The notes under the pieces are model-generated. The model searched no databases, had not been told where the DNA came from, and saw nothing but the letters and a program-made list of their open reading frames with translations. From SAR202 cluster bacterium bin87 (GTDB lineage Bacteria > Chloroflexota > Dehalococcoidia > Lucifugimonadales > UBA3495): a stretch of DNA of 64,000 bases. Location: the NCBI GenBank assembly GCA_002238825.1, contig MPNC01000001.1, positions 1 to 64,000 of the forward strand, written 5' to 3'. A program made the position numbers and the translations under genes. Below are positions 27,852 to 36,954 of this stretch, piece by piece (the first letter of the stretch is position 1; every line of letters begins with the position of its first letter).

Positions 27852-28208
27852 CTATTCGCCGGGGCGGTCATCCGTTGTAGGGCGCTGAGTTACCCAGGAT
27901 ACTTTGTCGGCTTTGCCTCCCTTGCCCTGGGTTCGGCGCAGGGATTCCACCGCCCGGTTGATCAACACCGCGCCAAACAGACCGGCCGCGGCTCCCAAGG
28001 GGAAGGCCAGGATTCCACCGGTCACACACAGCACGACCAGCACGTGAGGCTCCACGATGGCCCGGTCGTTCAGCTCGGCGATCCTGGCGAACCGCGAGGC
28101 GATGGCCCAGGCCACGTAGCCGGCGGCCGCGCTGCCGACCACGGCCGCGCTGATGATGTAAAACAGTTTCGTGGGTGTGAACATGATTGCTTTTCCGATT
28201 GCCTTCAT
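27852..28208 (-). CDS. Small two-TM membrane protein of unknown function
   Basis: From ATG 28208 this gives 118 residues (an ATG eight codons further in, at 28184, is also possible). There are two hydrophobic segments, FYIISAAVVGSAAAGYVAWAIA and HVLVVLCVTGGILAFPLGAAAGLFGAVL, and a charged C-terminal tail. I recognise no family. Neither start has a good Shine-Dalgarno. It is kept because the membrane segments are well formed and the frame is open, but it is one of the less certain genes here. Confidence 0.55.
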   Translation of the reverse strand: MKAIGKAIMFTPTKLFYIISAAVVGSAAAGYVAWAIASRFARIAELNDRAIVEPHVLVVLCVTGGILAFPLGAAAGLFGAVLINRAVESLRRTQGKGGKADKVSWVTQRPTTDDRPGE

Positions 28209-28398
28209 GTTTTGAGGGTAGGATTCGACACCAACAATGCTAGCACATTGGTTAGTGGAATTGGCTTGCGAGTTGGCATGAATTCGTAACCCAATCTTGA
28301 CAACCAAGCGTTATCCCCGTTTAATCGTTCGACATCCGTAACGCGACGGCATCATTTGCCGTCTGCTATTTCAGTAAAGCAGGAGGAGAAACCAAACA

Positions 28399-30207
28399 AT
28401 GGGATTGAGACGATATTTTAACGTTCGGCTGCTGGCCGCGCTGGGTCTGGGAGCAGGCCTGATCGCCGCAGTCGCCTGCGGGGGCGCGTCTGAGGCTCCC
28501 GCCGCTCCGGCTGCGGCCCCCACTGCCGCCCCGGCCAGTTCGGATTCGGCGGCGCCGACCGCCATGCCTGAGGCCACCGCGGCCATGATGGCCGAGGAAA
28601 CCGGCGGCCACGTAACTTTGCTGGTCACCAACATCGGTAACGGCAAATTCGACCCGCTGCTGACTGAAGGCGAAGACCTGAAGTTCCAGCGCATCTTTCA
28701 GACCGCGCTCGTTGGCGGAGCCGGCGGCAGCGAACTCACCCCGGCCGTCGCCAAGGACTGGTCGGTCAGCGACGACGGGAAGGTCTGGACATTCTCCGTC
28801 AACGACGGGTTCATTACTTCCCACGATGGCAACGTTATCACCCGCGACGATGTGTATTTCAACCTGAACAGCCGGCTCGGCGCGGAAGCCTTTCAACTGC
28901 TGGATGCAGGGTACTACGAACCACGCGACGTGGCCCTGGCAAACCTCATCGAGGGCGTCAGCAAAGGCCCGGCCGACGACCAGGTACAGGTCACCTTCAA
29001 GACCGTGCGCCTGGACTTCGCCTTCAACTGGTCCGAGAACTCCCAGGGCGCCAGCCCGATGATCGTTCCCGAAGCCACCATGCGTGAACGCGCCGGCGAC
29101 ACCGGCTTCGAAGGCTACGAAAGCGACCCCATAGGGATCGGGCCCATGAGCGTGACCGATTTCGTGCTGGAGCAGAAGTACTCCTTCGAGAAGTTTGACG
29201 ACTTCTTCTGGACCACCGCGAACGGCTTCTCCGAAGACCGCAGCGTCACCTTCGACACCCTGACAATCGAGGTCGTTCCCGAGCCTGCCGGTCGGTTGGC
29301 CGCTCTCCGCAATGGGCAGGCCCAGTTGATCGAATCGAACATCAACATGATCCCCGACCTCCAGAGCATCGATGGAGCGTCCATTGCCTGGCAGAAGGAG
29401 TCGTCCTACAACTGGGTGGTCTACGTGGACTGTTGGGTCGAGGAACTGTGGTGCTTCCCGGTTGAAGCCCGCCAGGCCGCCGAACACGCCATTGACAAGG
29501 ACGCCATCGTCAACGGCCTGTACTCGCCGGAGTCGGTGAACGCCGACAGCTGGGCCCACGTCACCCCCAACTCTCTGGGTTGGAGCGAAGACCTGCGGCC
29601 GCGAGCCTACGATGTTGACCGTGCCCGCGAACTGCTCATGTCCATCGGGTATGGCGGAGCCGACGGCAGCGACGGCACCGACGCCAACGGCGAGCAGATA
29701 TCCTTCACCATCTACACCTGGGAAGCCGGGGACCTTCCCCTGCTGCCCGACCTGGCTCAGCTCTACAAGGACTTCTGGACCCAGGGCCTGGGCTGGGACG
29801 TAGACGTGGTGGTTGGCGACGCCGCCGCCACCCGCCAGGCCTGGAACAACCGTGAGTATCCCGGTGACTTGCTGGTGCGCACCAACGAAGGTCGCTTCGA
29901 TGGCACCTCCATCACTCAGGGTGGCTACCTCAACCCCGATATCGCCTGGCGTGCGGTGGACAACTTCGAAAACGAGCCCTGGGCCAGCACCACCACTCCG
30001 GTCGTGCAAAAAGGCCTGTCGGACCTCAATCCCGACACGCGCGCCGCCTCGTATGCAGAAATGTACGCATACCTGAAGGAACAGACCTACTGGGGCGACG
30101 GGTTCAACACCAACGTTCCGTGGGGCCTGGGGGCCGACGTGGCCTCATACGAGCCCTGGAGCCTGGTTCCCTACGTCACCGCGATCTGGACGCTGAAACT
30201 GAAGTAG
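28399..30207 (+). CDS. Family 5 ABC-transporter solute-binding lipoprotein
   Basis: This 602-residue binding protein of a dipeptide/oligopeptide/nickel-type importer has a lipoprotein signal RRYFNVRLLAALGLGAGLIAAVAC with the cysteine near residue 28, then an Ala/Pro/Thr linker of about 45 residues that spaces it from the membrane. The SBP_bac_5 fold starts at about residue 75: FQTALVGGAGGSELTPAVAKDWSVSDDGKVWTFSV, with HAIDKDAIVNGLYS and DTRAASYAEMYAYLKEQTYW later. GGAGG precedes ATG at about ten bases. Two permease genes follow, but no ATPases. The ligand is unknown. Confidence 0.9.
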   Translation: MGLRRYFNVRLLAALGLGAGLIAAVACGGASEAPAAPAAAPTAAPASSDSAAPTAMPEATAAMMAEETGGHVTLLVTNIGNGKFDPLLTEGEDLKFQRIFQTALVGGAGGSELTPAVAKDWSVSDDGKVWTFSVNDGFITSHDGNVITRDDVYFNLNSRLGAEAFQLLDAGYYEPRDVALANLIEGVSKGPADDQVQVTFKTVRLDFAFNWSENSQGASPMIVPEATMRERAGDTGFEGYESDPIGIGPMSVTDFVLEQKYSFEKFDDFFWTTANGFSEDRSVTFDTLTIEVVPEPAGRLAALRNGQAQLIESNINMIPDLQSIDGASIAWQKESSYNWVVYVDCWVEELWCFPVEARQAAEHAIDKDAIVNGLYSPESVNADSWAHVTPNSLGWSEDLRPRAYDVDRARELLMSIGYGGADGSDGTDANGEQISFTIYTWEAGDLPLLPDLAQLYKDFWTQGLGWDVDVVVGDAAATRQAWNNREYPGDLLVRTNEGRFDGTSITQGGYLNPDIAWRAVDNFENEPWASTTTPVVQKGLSDLNPDTRAASYAEMYAYLKEQTYWGDGFNTNVPWGLGADVASYEPWSLVPYVTAIWTLKLK

Positions 30208-30303
30208 GCAATATCCGTTGTACCCGAGCGGTCGGCGTCATCCCGAAACACGGATAGACGTCGACCGCTCCCAGACTAGTAAATCATCTGTTAGGTTAGG
30301 TTT

Positions 30304-31269
30304 ATGACCACATACATCGTGCGACGCATTGGCGAGGGGGTGATCATCCTGATCGCCCTCAGCTTTGTCGTTTTCGGCAGTGTGCATCTGACTGGGGATC
30401 CGGCCCGGTTCCTGCTGCCCATCTCCGCGGAGCACGATGAGTCGGTATACGAGGCTCAGAAGGCCGCTTATGGCCTGGATAAGCCGTTCATCGTCCAGTA
30501 CTGGAACTTTCTGATCAAGGCGGTGCGCCTGGACTTCGGCCAGTCGTTTACGGCCCGCCGGCCGGTGCAGGAAATACTGCTGGAGCGAATTCCGGCCACG
30601 GTGCATCTGGCCATCGCCGGAACCATTCTGGCCATTGGCATCGGAGTTCCGTTAGGGATTATCTCGGCGGTAAAGCGCGACACCGTACTGGACAGGGTGT
30701 GCAAGATCTTTGCCGTCTTCGGCATGGCCGCGCCCCAATTTTGGGTAGCGATCATGCTGATCATTGTTTTTGCCGGCTATTGGGGGTGGCTCCCGGCATT
30801 CGGGAGAGGCGATATGACGGGATGGTTCCCGTCATGGTCACAAATTCCGAATATGCTGGCTCATCTGGTTTTGCCGGCATTTGTTCTCGCCCTGGCCATC
30901 ATCGCCGCGATCATGCGGCTGGCCCGGTCGGCGATGCTGGAAGTCCTGGACAGCGACTACGTCAAGTTCGCCCAGGTCAAAGGAATGAGCGACCGGGTGG
31001 TCATCTGGAAACACGCCGCGCGCAACGCGCTCATACCGGTCATCACCTTTGGCGGGATCAGCCTCGCCGGCCTGCTTAACGGATCGGTCGTCGTTGAGGT
31101 GGTGTTTGCCTGGCCTGGCGTTGGCCTCATGCTCCTTGAGGGCGTGCTTTCGAATAACTTCCCTCAGGTTGAGGGGGCAATCATGGTTTCGGGCGCGGCC
31201 TACATCCTGACCGCGCTGGTCGTTGATATTCTCTACGGTTACGCCGACCCTCGGGTCCGGATGAACTAG
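30304..31269 (+). CDS. DppB-type ABC transporter permease
   Basis: This 321-residue inner-membrane permease has the family's N-terminal YIVRRIGEGVIILIALSFVVFGSVHLTGDPA. The cytoplasmic EAA loop is DYVKFAQVKGMSDRVVIWKHAARNALIPV (about residue 220), which docks on the ATPase. The C-terminal half has GSVVVEVVFAWPGVGLMLLEGVL. It is followed at 23 bases by its partner permease. The transporter is presumably a heterodimeric pore for the solute bound by the preceding lipoprotein. Confidence 0.92.
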   Translation: MTTYIVRRIGEGVIILIALSFVVFGSVHLTGDPARFLLPISAEHDESVYEAQKAAYGLDKPFIVQYWNFLIKAVRLDFGQSFTARRPVQEILLERIPATVHLAIAGTILAIGIGVPLGIISAVKRDTVLDRVCKIFAVFGMAAPQFWVAIMLIIVFAGYWGWLPAFGRGDMTGWFPSWSQIPNMLAHLVLPAFVLALAIIAAIMRLARSAMLEVLDSDYVKFAQVKGMSDRVVIWKHAARNALIPVITFGGISLAGLLNGSVVVEVVFAWPGVGLMLLEGVLSNNFPQVEGAIMVSGAAYILTALVVDILYGYADPRVRMN

Positions 31270-31292
31270 CGATCCCCACCGGGAGGGTAAAC

Positions 31293-32177
31293 TTGGCTGC
31301 AGAAACTCCAGCGCTGGTTCTTGAAGAGCGCGCTCCCGTCTCTCTGGCGCAGCGCGTCAAGGACGCACGGCTGCCCTGGGTTCCAATCACGATCCTGCTG
31401 ATCATCGTCTTCTGCGCCGCCTTCGCGAACCTGGTTGCTCCCCACGATCCCCGCGCCAACGACGTGCGCAACAAGTTGCAGCCGCCGTTCGCCAGTTCCG
31501 AGCACGTCCTCGGCACTGACCGACTGGGCAAGGACATGCTCAGCCGCCTGATATTCGGGGCCCGCACCATGCTGCAGGTGACGGCGCCGTCGATAATCGT
31601 CGCCATCCTGGCCGGAACCATAGTCGGGTTGGTATCGGGCTACTCAGGCCGGTGGGCCGACTCGGTGCTGATGCGCATAACCGACGCGGTATTAGGATTT
31701 CCATCGATTCTGGTGGCGTTGTTGATCGTCACCTACTTGGGAACCGGCGTGTGGAACGTAATGATCGCCATCGCGGCCACCCAGTGGGCCCGGTTCGCGC
31801 GCATGATTCGAGGTGAAGTACTCGCCATACGCGACCGGGACTTCGTGGTGTTGGCGCAGATCTACGGGGTTTCGCCCGGCATGATCGTGTACCGCCACCT
31901 GTTCCCCAACGTCATCAACACCCTGATGGTGCTTACCAGCGTCAGCGTCGGCCAGGTCATTCTGCTGGAGGCATCGCTGAGCTTCCTCGGCCTGGGCCTC
32001 GCCCCCGGTGATCCGGCGTGGGGCATCCTGGTGGCGGAAGGACGCGAGTTCCTGACCCAGGCGTGGTGGATCGCATTGTTCCCCGGCCTGGTGATCACGG
32101 TCGTCGTGATGGCGTTCAACTTCTTCGGCGACTGGCTGCGGGACTACCTGGATCCGCGCCTCCGGCGGGCCGGCTAA
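31293..32177 (+). CDS. DppC-type ABC transporter permease
   Basis: This 294-residue partner permease shows the DppC hallmark LVAPHDPRANDVRNKLQPPFASSEHVLGTDRLGKDMLSRLIFGART, then the EAA loop RDRDFVVLAQIYGVSPGMIVYRHLFPNVINTL, and the end LGLAPGDPAWGILVAEGREFL. The start is TTG 31293, with GGGAGGG seven bases upstream. The usual DppD/DppF ATPase genes do not follow; valS comes next on the same strand. The ATPases must be encoded elsewhere and shared. Confidence 0.92.
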   Translation: MAAETPALVLEERAPVSLAQRVKDARLPWVPITILLIIVFCAAFANLVAPHDPRANDVRNKLQPPFASSEHVLGTDRLGKDMLSRLIFGARTMLQVTAPSIIVAILAGTIVGLVSGYSGRWADSVLMRITDAVLGFPSILVALLIVTYLGTGVWNVMIAIAATQWARFARMIRGEVLAIRDRDFVVLAQIYGVSPGMIVYRHLFPNVINTLMVLTSVSVGQVILLEASLSFLGLGLAPGDPAWGILVAEGREFLTQAWWIALFPGLVITVVVMAFNFFGDWLRDYLDPRLRRAG

Positions 32178-32468
32178 ACGATCTACCCATGGGCAGGCGG
32201 TGGTCTCGACTCCGCCTGTCTTCGATTGTGGCGCGCCTGGCGGAAGGGACCGGCCCGACTGGCCCCAGCATCCACACGGCGCGGGCAACCGGTCCCGTTC
32301 GATTGAGAGGCACGGCAATCAGTCGGGTAATGCCGTAAGCAGGTATCTGCGTGTGGACAATGCCGATTGCCCGGTGCTACCATTTTTTGAAAGATTTTCA
32401 ATAGTCGACGTGTCGCCGGATGAGGTAGGGTATCCCTCCTCGCTGGCGCTCATCTGTGGGACGGTACG
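32178..32468 (+). other. Leader region of valS
   Basis: There are 291 bases without a supported gene. A TTGCCC/TACCAT pair at about 32366-32391 could be a promoter. I looked for a T-box (AGGGTGGNACCGCG) and found none. The rest is unexplained. Confidence 0.3.
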
Positions 32469-35186
32469 ATGACTGCTTCTGCTTCCGCCATGCCCCGCGC
32501 CTATGATGCTGCCTCGGTCGAACAGCGCATCTATCAGACCTGGTGGGACGCCGGATACTTCGTACCGAAAATCGACCCTGAGCGACAGCCTTTCTGCGTG
32601 GTGATGCCCCCGCCCAACGTAACCGGGGAACTGCACCTGGGCCATGCGCTCACCGCCAGCCTCCAGGACTCGCTGGCTCGCTGGCACCGGATGTGCGGCG
32701 ACCCCACCCTATGGCTGCCCGGCAAGGATCACGCCGGCATTGCCACCCAGTGGGTGGTGGAACGCGCCCTGGCCGCCGAAGGGACCAGCCGCCACGACCT
32801 TGGCCGCGAGAAGTTCGAGGAACGTGTCTGGGAGTGGGTGCGTCTCTACGGGAACACCATCGACGAGCAGCACCGCCGGTTGGGTGCCTCCTGCGACTGG
32901 TCCCGCCTGCGGTTCACGCTGGATTCGGGCCCGATGCGTGCCGTGCGCACGACCTTTGTGAACCTGTTCAACAAGGGCCTCATCTATCGCCATGAACGCA
33001 TCATCAACTGGTGCCCTCGTTGCGCGACCGCGCTTTCCGATCTCGAAGTCGATTATGAGGAACAGGACGGCAAGCTGTACCACATTCGCTACCCCTCGGC
33101 CGGCAATCCGGACGACGGCGTCACCGTGGCGACCACGCGTCCCGAGTCCATGCTGGGCGACACCGGGGTCGCGGTTCATCCCGATGACGAGCGGTACGGC
33201 GACAAGATCGGCGGCATGGTCACCTTGCCCATCGTGGGTCGGCAGATCCCGGTGGTTGGCGACACCGCCATCGAGATGGAGTTCGGGACCGGCGCGCTGA
33301 AGGTCACGCCCGGCCACGACATCGTCGACTTCGAAATCGGAGAACGACATAACCTGCCCATAATGACCGTGATCGGATTTGATGGGTGTATGACCGATGA
33401 GGCCGGCCCCAAGTACGCCGGCATGGAGCGTTTTGCCGCTCGTGCCGCCGTGGTCGCTGATCTGGAAGCCATCGGGGCGCTGCAAGGCGTGGAAGACTAC
33501 CACCACTCGGTGGGCCACTGCCAACGCTGCAACGAGGTGGTGGAACCGCTCATCAGCCTGCAGTGGTTCCTGAACGTGGGCAAGCACGACCAACCGGGCA
33601 CCATCGCGGGCAACGCCTACGCCGCCGTGGTCAATCAGGATATCGAAATCGTGCCCGACCGGTTCTCGCGCGTTTATCTGAACTGGCTGGAGAACATCCG
33701 CGACTGGTGCATCAGTCGGCAGCTGTGGTGGGGGCATCGCATACCGGTCTGGTACTGCGCTGCGTGTGGCGATTACTCCGCCCAGGTCGACGATCCGGAG
33801 GCGTGTCCAAAGTGCGGCAGCTCGGATATCGAGCAGGAAAGCGACGTCCTGGATACCTGGTTCAGCAGCGGCCTGTGGCCTCATTCGACCCTGGGATGGC
33901 CGGATGCTGAATCGGCGGACCTCGAGTACTTCTACCCCAACTCGGTGCTGGAAACGGGTTACGACATCCTGTTCTTCTGGGTTGCCCGCATGATCATGCT
34001 GGGCATCGAAAACACGGGCGACGTCCCGTTCCGTTCGGTGTACCTGCACGGCATGGTCCTGGATGCCGAGGGCCAGAAGATGAGCAAGACCCGTGGCAAC
34101 ACCCTGGACCCGCTGGACCTGCTGGATCAGTACGGCACCGACGCGCTGCGGTTCGCGCTGACCACCGGCACCGCGCCCGGCAACAACCTGCGGCTCGGGG
34201 ACGAGAAGCTGGAATCGGCGCGCAATTTCGCCAACAAGATCTGGAATGCCGCGCGTTACGTGATCAGCGTCATCGACGCCCGGGCGGCTGCCGGCCAGGG
34301 TGAACTGGGCGACTGGTACCACCTCCCCGATCCGGCGCACCGCGAGGACCGTTGGATTGTCAGCCGCCTGGATGATCTCACCGTCACCGTGAACCAGGCG
34401 CTGGCCACGTTTGAACTGGGCGAGGCCCAGCAGAAGATCTACGACTTCGCGTGGAACGATTTCTGCGACTGGTATATCGAGATGGCCAAGGTGCGGCTCC
34501 GCGACGCCGATTCCGTCCATTCCACCCCGGCAGCGACGACTTTGGTTCATGTCCTGGAGCGTTTGCTCCGCCTGCTGCACCCGTTCATGCCCTTCGTCAC
34601 CGAGGAGATCTGGCAGAACCTCACGGCCCGGATACCGGCGCCGGAGGTCGGACTCCCCGCGTCCATCATGGTGTCGCCATATCCTGAGGTCGATGCGCCG
34701 CGCTCGGCTCCGGACGCCGAGGCTGACGTGGACATCGTGATGCAGACGGTGCGGGCGGTGCGCAATATGCGCGCCCAATTGCGCATCCCCGCGGCCCAAA
34801 AATTGGAGGCCGCGATTGAAACCAACGGCATGCGGTCGGTCGTAGAGGAGGAGCAGGAGGTGATCTGTGCCCTGGCCCGTGTGGAACCGTTGCGGGTATT
34901 GGACGCCGGCGAAGCGGATGCCATGTCCGGTGTCAGCCTGGTGATCAATCCGCTGGTTGTGCGTCTGCCCCTTGAAGGAGTGGACCTGCACGCCGAGTCC
35001 GATCGGTTGCTCCGCGAGCTGGAATCCAAGCGTCAGGACGCAGCACGCAAGGAACAGCTGCTGGCAAATCCCAACTTCGTTGCCAAAGCCCGCCCTGAGG
35101 TGGTTGAAAATGAACGCCAACGCCTGCGCTCACTGACCGAGGAGCGTCAGCGTATCGAGGACATCATCGCTCAGCTTGGCGTGTAG
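32469..35186 (+). CDS. valS: Valyl-tRNA synthetase
   Basis: This class Ia synthetase charges tRNA-Val and edits mischarged threonine. It is 905 residues long, normal. The ATP motif PPPNVTGELHLGHAL (HIGH) is near residue 49 and KMSKTRGN (KMSKS) near residue 539. The CP1 editing domain contains VATTRPESMLGDTGVAVHPDDERY and GTGALKVTPGHD. A zinc knuckle-like CAACGDYSAQVDDPEACPKCG appears before DVLDTWFSSGLWP. The C-terminal coiled arm (ESDRLLRELESKRQDAARKEQLLANPNFVAKAR) is the usual ValS tRNA-binding coiled coil. Confidence 0.97.
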   Translation: MTASASAMPRAYDAASVEQRIYQTWWDAGYFVPKIDPERQPFCVVMPPPNVTGELHLGHALTASLQDSLARWHRMCGDPTLWLPGKDHAGIATQWVVERALAAEGTSRHDLGREKFEERVWEWVRLYGNTIDEQHRRLGASCDWSRLRFTLDSGPMRAVRTTFVNLFNKGLIYRHERIINWCPRCATALSDLEVDYEEQDGKLYHIRYPSAGNPDDGVTVATTRPESMLGDTGVAVHPDDERYGDKIGGMVTLPIVGRQIPVVGDTAIEMEFGTGALKVTPGHDIVDFEIGERHNLPIMTVIGFDGCMTDEAGPKYAGMERFAARAAVVADLEAIGALQGVEDYHHSVGHCQRCNEVVEPLISLQWFLNVGKHDQPGTIAGNAYAAVVNQDIEIVPDRFSRVYLNWLENIRDWCISRQLWWGHRIPVWYCAACGDYSAQVDDPEACPKCGSSDIEQESDVLDTWFSSGLWPHSTLGWPDAESADLEYFYPNSVLETGYDILFFWVARMIMLGIENTGDVPFRSVYLHGMVLDAEGQKMSKTRGNTLDPLDLLDQYGTDALRFALTTGTAPGNNLRLGDEKLESARNFANKIWNAARYVISVIDARAAAGQGELGDWYHLPDPAHREDRWIVSRLDDLTVTVNQALATFELGEAQQKIYDFAWNDFCDWYIEMAKVRLRDADSVHSTPAATTLVHVLERLLRLLHPFMPFVTEEIWQNLTARIPAPEVGLPASIMVSPYPEVDAPRSAPDAEADVDIVMQTVRAVRNMRAQLRIPAAQKLEAAIETNGMRSVVEEEQEVICALARVEPLRVLDAGEADAMSGVSLVINPLVVRLPLEGVDLHAESDRLLRELESKRQDAARKEQLLANPNFVAKARPEVVENERQRLRSLTEERQRIEDIIAQLGV

Positions 35187-35290
35187 CCCAAGATTGCCAT
35201 AATCTGCACGCGGCGCTTGGAGCAATGAGGGTCCCAAACTGGCAGAATATCTCTCGTTGATCTATATCGCCCGTGAGCAGGAGACCCTAG

Positions 35291-35941
35291 ATGTCGCGCA
35301 AAGTCGCTCGTGTTTCGATTTTAGGTGTAATCGCCGTACTTGTCGTCGCCGCCACCACCGGCTGTTTCTTTGGAGGCGGAGAGGAACCCGAACCCACTCC
35401 CACACCCGACCTCGCGGCCACCATAGCCGCTGCCGTTGCAGCCGCGGTGCCCACCGCAACCCCCATACCCCCTACAGATACGCCCGAACCCCCGACTCCT
35501 GAACCAACGCCTGATCTGCAGGCCACCGTGATTGCCATGCTCGCGGCTGCAGAAGCGGCACGTCCCACTGCTACTCCGGTGCCCACTCCGACCCCCGCGC
35601 CGACCAATACTCCCGCGCCGACGGCCACACCCGCTCCGACCGCGGTTCCCACCCCCACGCCCATTGGAAACCCGGCCAGCCAGATACCGTGCATCGTGGT
35701 TGGTGTCGTCACTGACGCCGGCGAGCCGGTCTTCAATGCGCCGGTGTTGGCCATGAGCAGAGATGGCAACAACCGGATCGTGGCGGACGCCAGATCCGAC
35801 CGGGAGGGCCGGTACCAGCTGTCGATCACCGAGTTCGATCAATTCTTCGACATTTTCATCGGAGCTGACGACACCGGAGTGGATACGCCGAGAACCTCCA
35901 CCGGTTGCCGCGAAATCCGCGACCTGAGAGTGCCGAACTAG
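35291..35941 (+). CDS. Predicted lipoprotein with Pro/Thr-rich stalk and carboxypeptidase-regulatory-like domain
   Basis: This 216-residue protein begins with a signal peptide ending VVAATTGC (lipid-modified Cys near residue 25). A stalk of about 110 residues follows, dominated by Pro-Thr dipeptides (PTPTPDLAAT, TATPVPTPTPAPTNTPAP), interrupted twice by DLxATxxAxxAA segments. The last 80 residues, starting IPCIVVGVVTDAGEPVFNAPVLAMSRDG, resemble a small beta-sandwich of the CarboxypepD_reg type. It is probably displayed on the cell surface. Function is unknown. A clear terminator follows. Confidence 0.75.
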   Translation: MSRKVARVSILGVIAVLVVAATTGCFFGGGEEPEPTPTPDLAATIAAAVAAAVPTATPIPPTDTPEPPTPEPTPDLQATVIAMLAAAEAARPTATPVPTPTPAPTNTPAPTATPAPTAVPTPTPIGNPASQIPCIVVGVVTDAGEPVFNAPVLAMSRDGNNRIVADARSDREGRYQLSITEFDQFFDIFIGADDTGVDTPRTSTGCREIRDLRVPN

Positions 35942-35959
35942 CGTGTAGCGATGCTCAGC

Positions 35960-35993
35960 AAGCCCCGGAGGTCATCCGCCTCCGGGGCTTTCT
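35960..35993 (+). terminator. Rho-independent terminator
   Basis: AAGCCCCGGAGG pairs with CCTCCGGGGCTT (12 bp, 7-base loop) and runs into TTCT just after the lipoprotein gene. Confidence 0.85.
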
Positions 35994-36002
35994 ACTGTCT
36001 GG

Positions 36003-36008
36003 TAGAAT
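36003..36008 (+). promoter_or_regulatory. -10 box (TAGAAT) of the aroE-aroC operon
   Basis: TAGAAT lies 10 bases after the terminator and 48 bases before the aroE ATG. No -35 is clear. Confidence 0.35.
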
Positions 36009-36056
36009 GACGCGCGTCCCTCGACCGTTCACACCGTTTGGTTTCCGTCGCTCGGC

Positions 36057-36929
36057 ATGAAGATCAACTCAGCCCTCGGCATCATCGGCCACCCCATTGG
36101 CCACTCCATATCCCCCCGGTTCCAGCAGGCCGGGCTGGATCATCTGTCTGTCGATCACCGATACCTGGCCTACGAGGTGCATCCCGGCTTGGTGGCGGAT
36201 TTCGTCGCGTCCCTGCGTTCCGATGCGGTGCGCGGCATCAACGTTACCGTGCCTCACAAAGAGGCGGTCATACCGTTCCTGGACGAGATCGACGAGTGGG
36301 CAGCGGAAGCGGGAGCGGTCAATACCATAGTCAATCGCGAGGAGCGGTTGGTGGGCTACAACACCGACGGCTACGGTTTTCTCCGAGCGCTCCGTGAGTC
36401 GGCAGGGCTCGATCCCGCCGGCAAGCGGGCTGTAATCCTGGGAGCCGGAGGGTCCGCGCGCGGCGTGGCGCAAGCGCTGCTCCGGGCCGGCGTCGCCGAG
36501 CTCGTCATCGCGAACCGGACCCTGGAGCGGGCCCAAGCGTTGGCCGAACTGGCCGCCAACCGCGGCGTGCCGGCGCGGGCAATCGAGTTAAGCGCGCTCC
36601 GGTCAAACGGCGTCACCGGTGAGGTCGACCTGATCGTCAACTGCACGTCGCTGGGGATGCACCACGGACCCGACGAAGACGCTTCGCCACTGCGAGCGTC
36701 GCAAATACCTCAGTCAGCCCTGGTCTATGACCTCGTGTATAATCCGATGCTGACGCCGCTGATCAGGGAGGCCCACTCAATCGGGGCACCGACTCTGGGC
36801 GGCATTTCCATGCTGGTGTACCAGGGCGCCGCATCCTTTGAGCTGTGGCTGGAACGGCCCGCGCCCGTTGCCGTGATGATGGACGCGGCGATGGCGGCGA
36901 TGCGAGAACGCGAAGCCCAGGCACGATAA
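36057..36929 (+). CDS. aroE: Shikimate dehydrogenase
   Basis: NADPH-dependent reduction of 3-dehydroshikimate to shikimate in aromatic amino-acid synthesis. The protein has 290 residues. Seen: GIIGHPIGHSISPRFQQAGL at the N-terminus, the catalytic lysine in INVTVPHKEAV (Lys68), VGYNTDGYGFLRAL (Asp104), the Rossmann GAGGSARGVAQALL, ANRTLERAQALAEL with the NADP-type Arg, and the C-terminal GGISMLVYQGAASFELW. It is followed at 25 bases by aroC, a later step of the same pathway, in one transcription unit. Confidence 0.96.
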   Translation: MKINSALGIIGHPIGHSISPRFQQAGLDHLSVDHRYLAYEVHPGLVADFVASLRSDAVRGINVTVPHKEAVIPFLDEIDEWAAEAGAVNTIVNREERLVGYNTDGYGFLRALRESAGLDPAGKRAVILGAGGSARGVAQALLRAGVAELVIANRTLERAQALAELAANRGVPARAIELSALRSNGVTGEVDLIVNCTSLGMHHGPDEDASPLRASQIPQSALVYDLVYNPMLTPLIREAHSIGAPTLGGISMLVYQGAASFELWLERPAPVAVMMDAAMAAMREREAQAR

Positions 36930-36954
36930 TCCCACTTCCGGAGGGCAAGACTCG

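Noticed and set aside
32178-32468. T-box riboswitch before valS
   Set aside because: The conserved AGGGTGGNACCGCG core is absent.
32709-35120. 803-codon open frame on the minus strand
   Set aside because: It is antisense to valS. The Val/Gly/His/Asp-rich composition is typical of a shadow frame.
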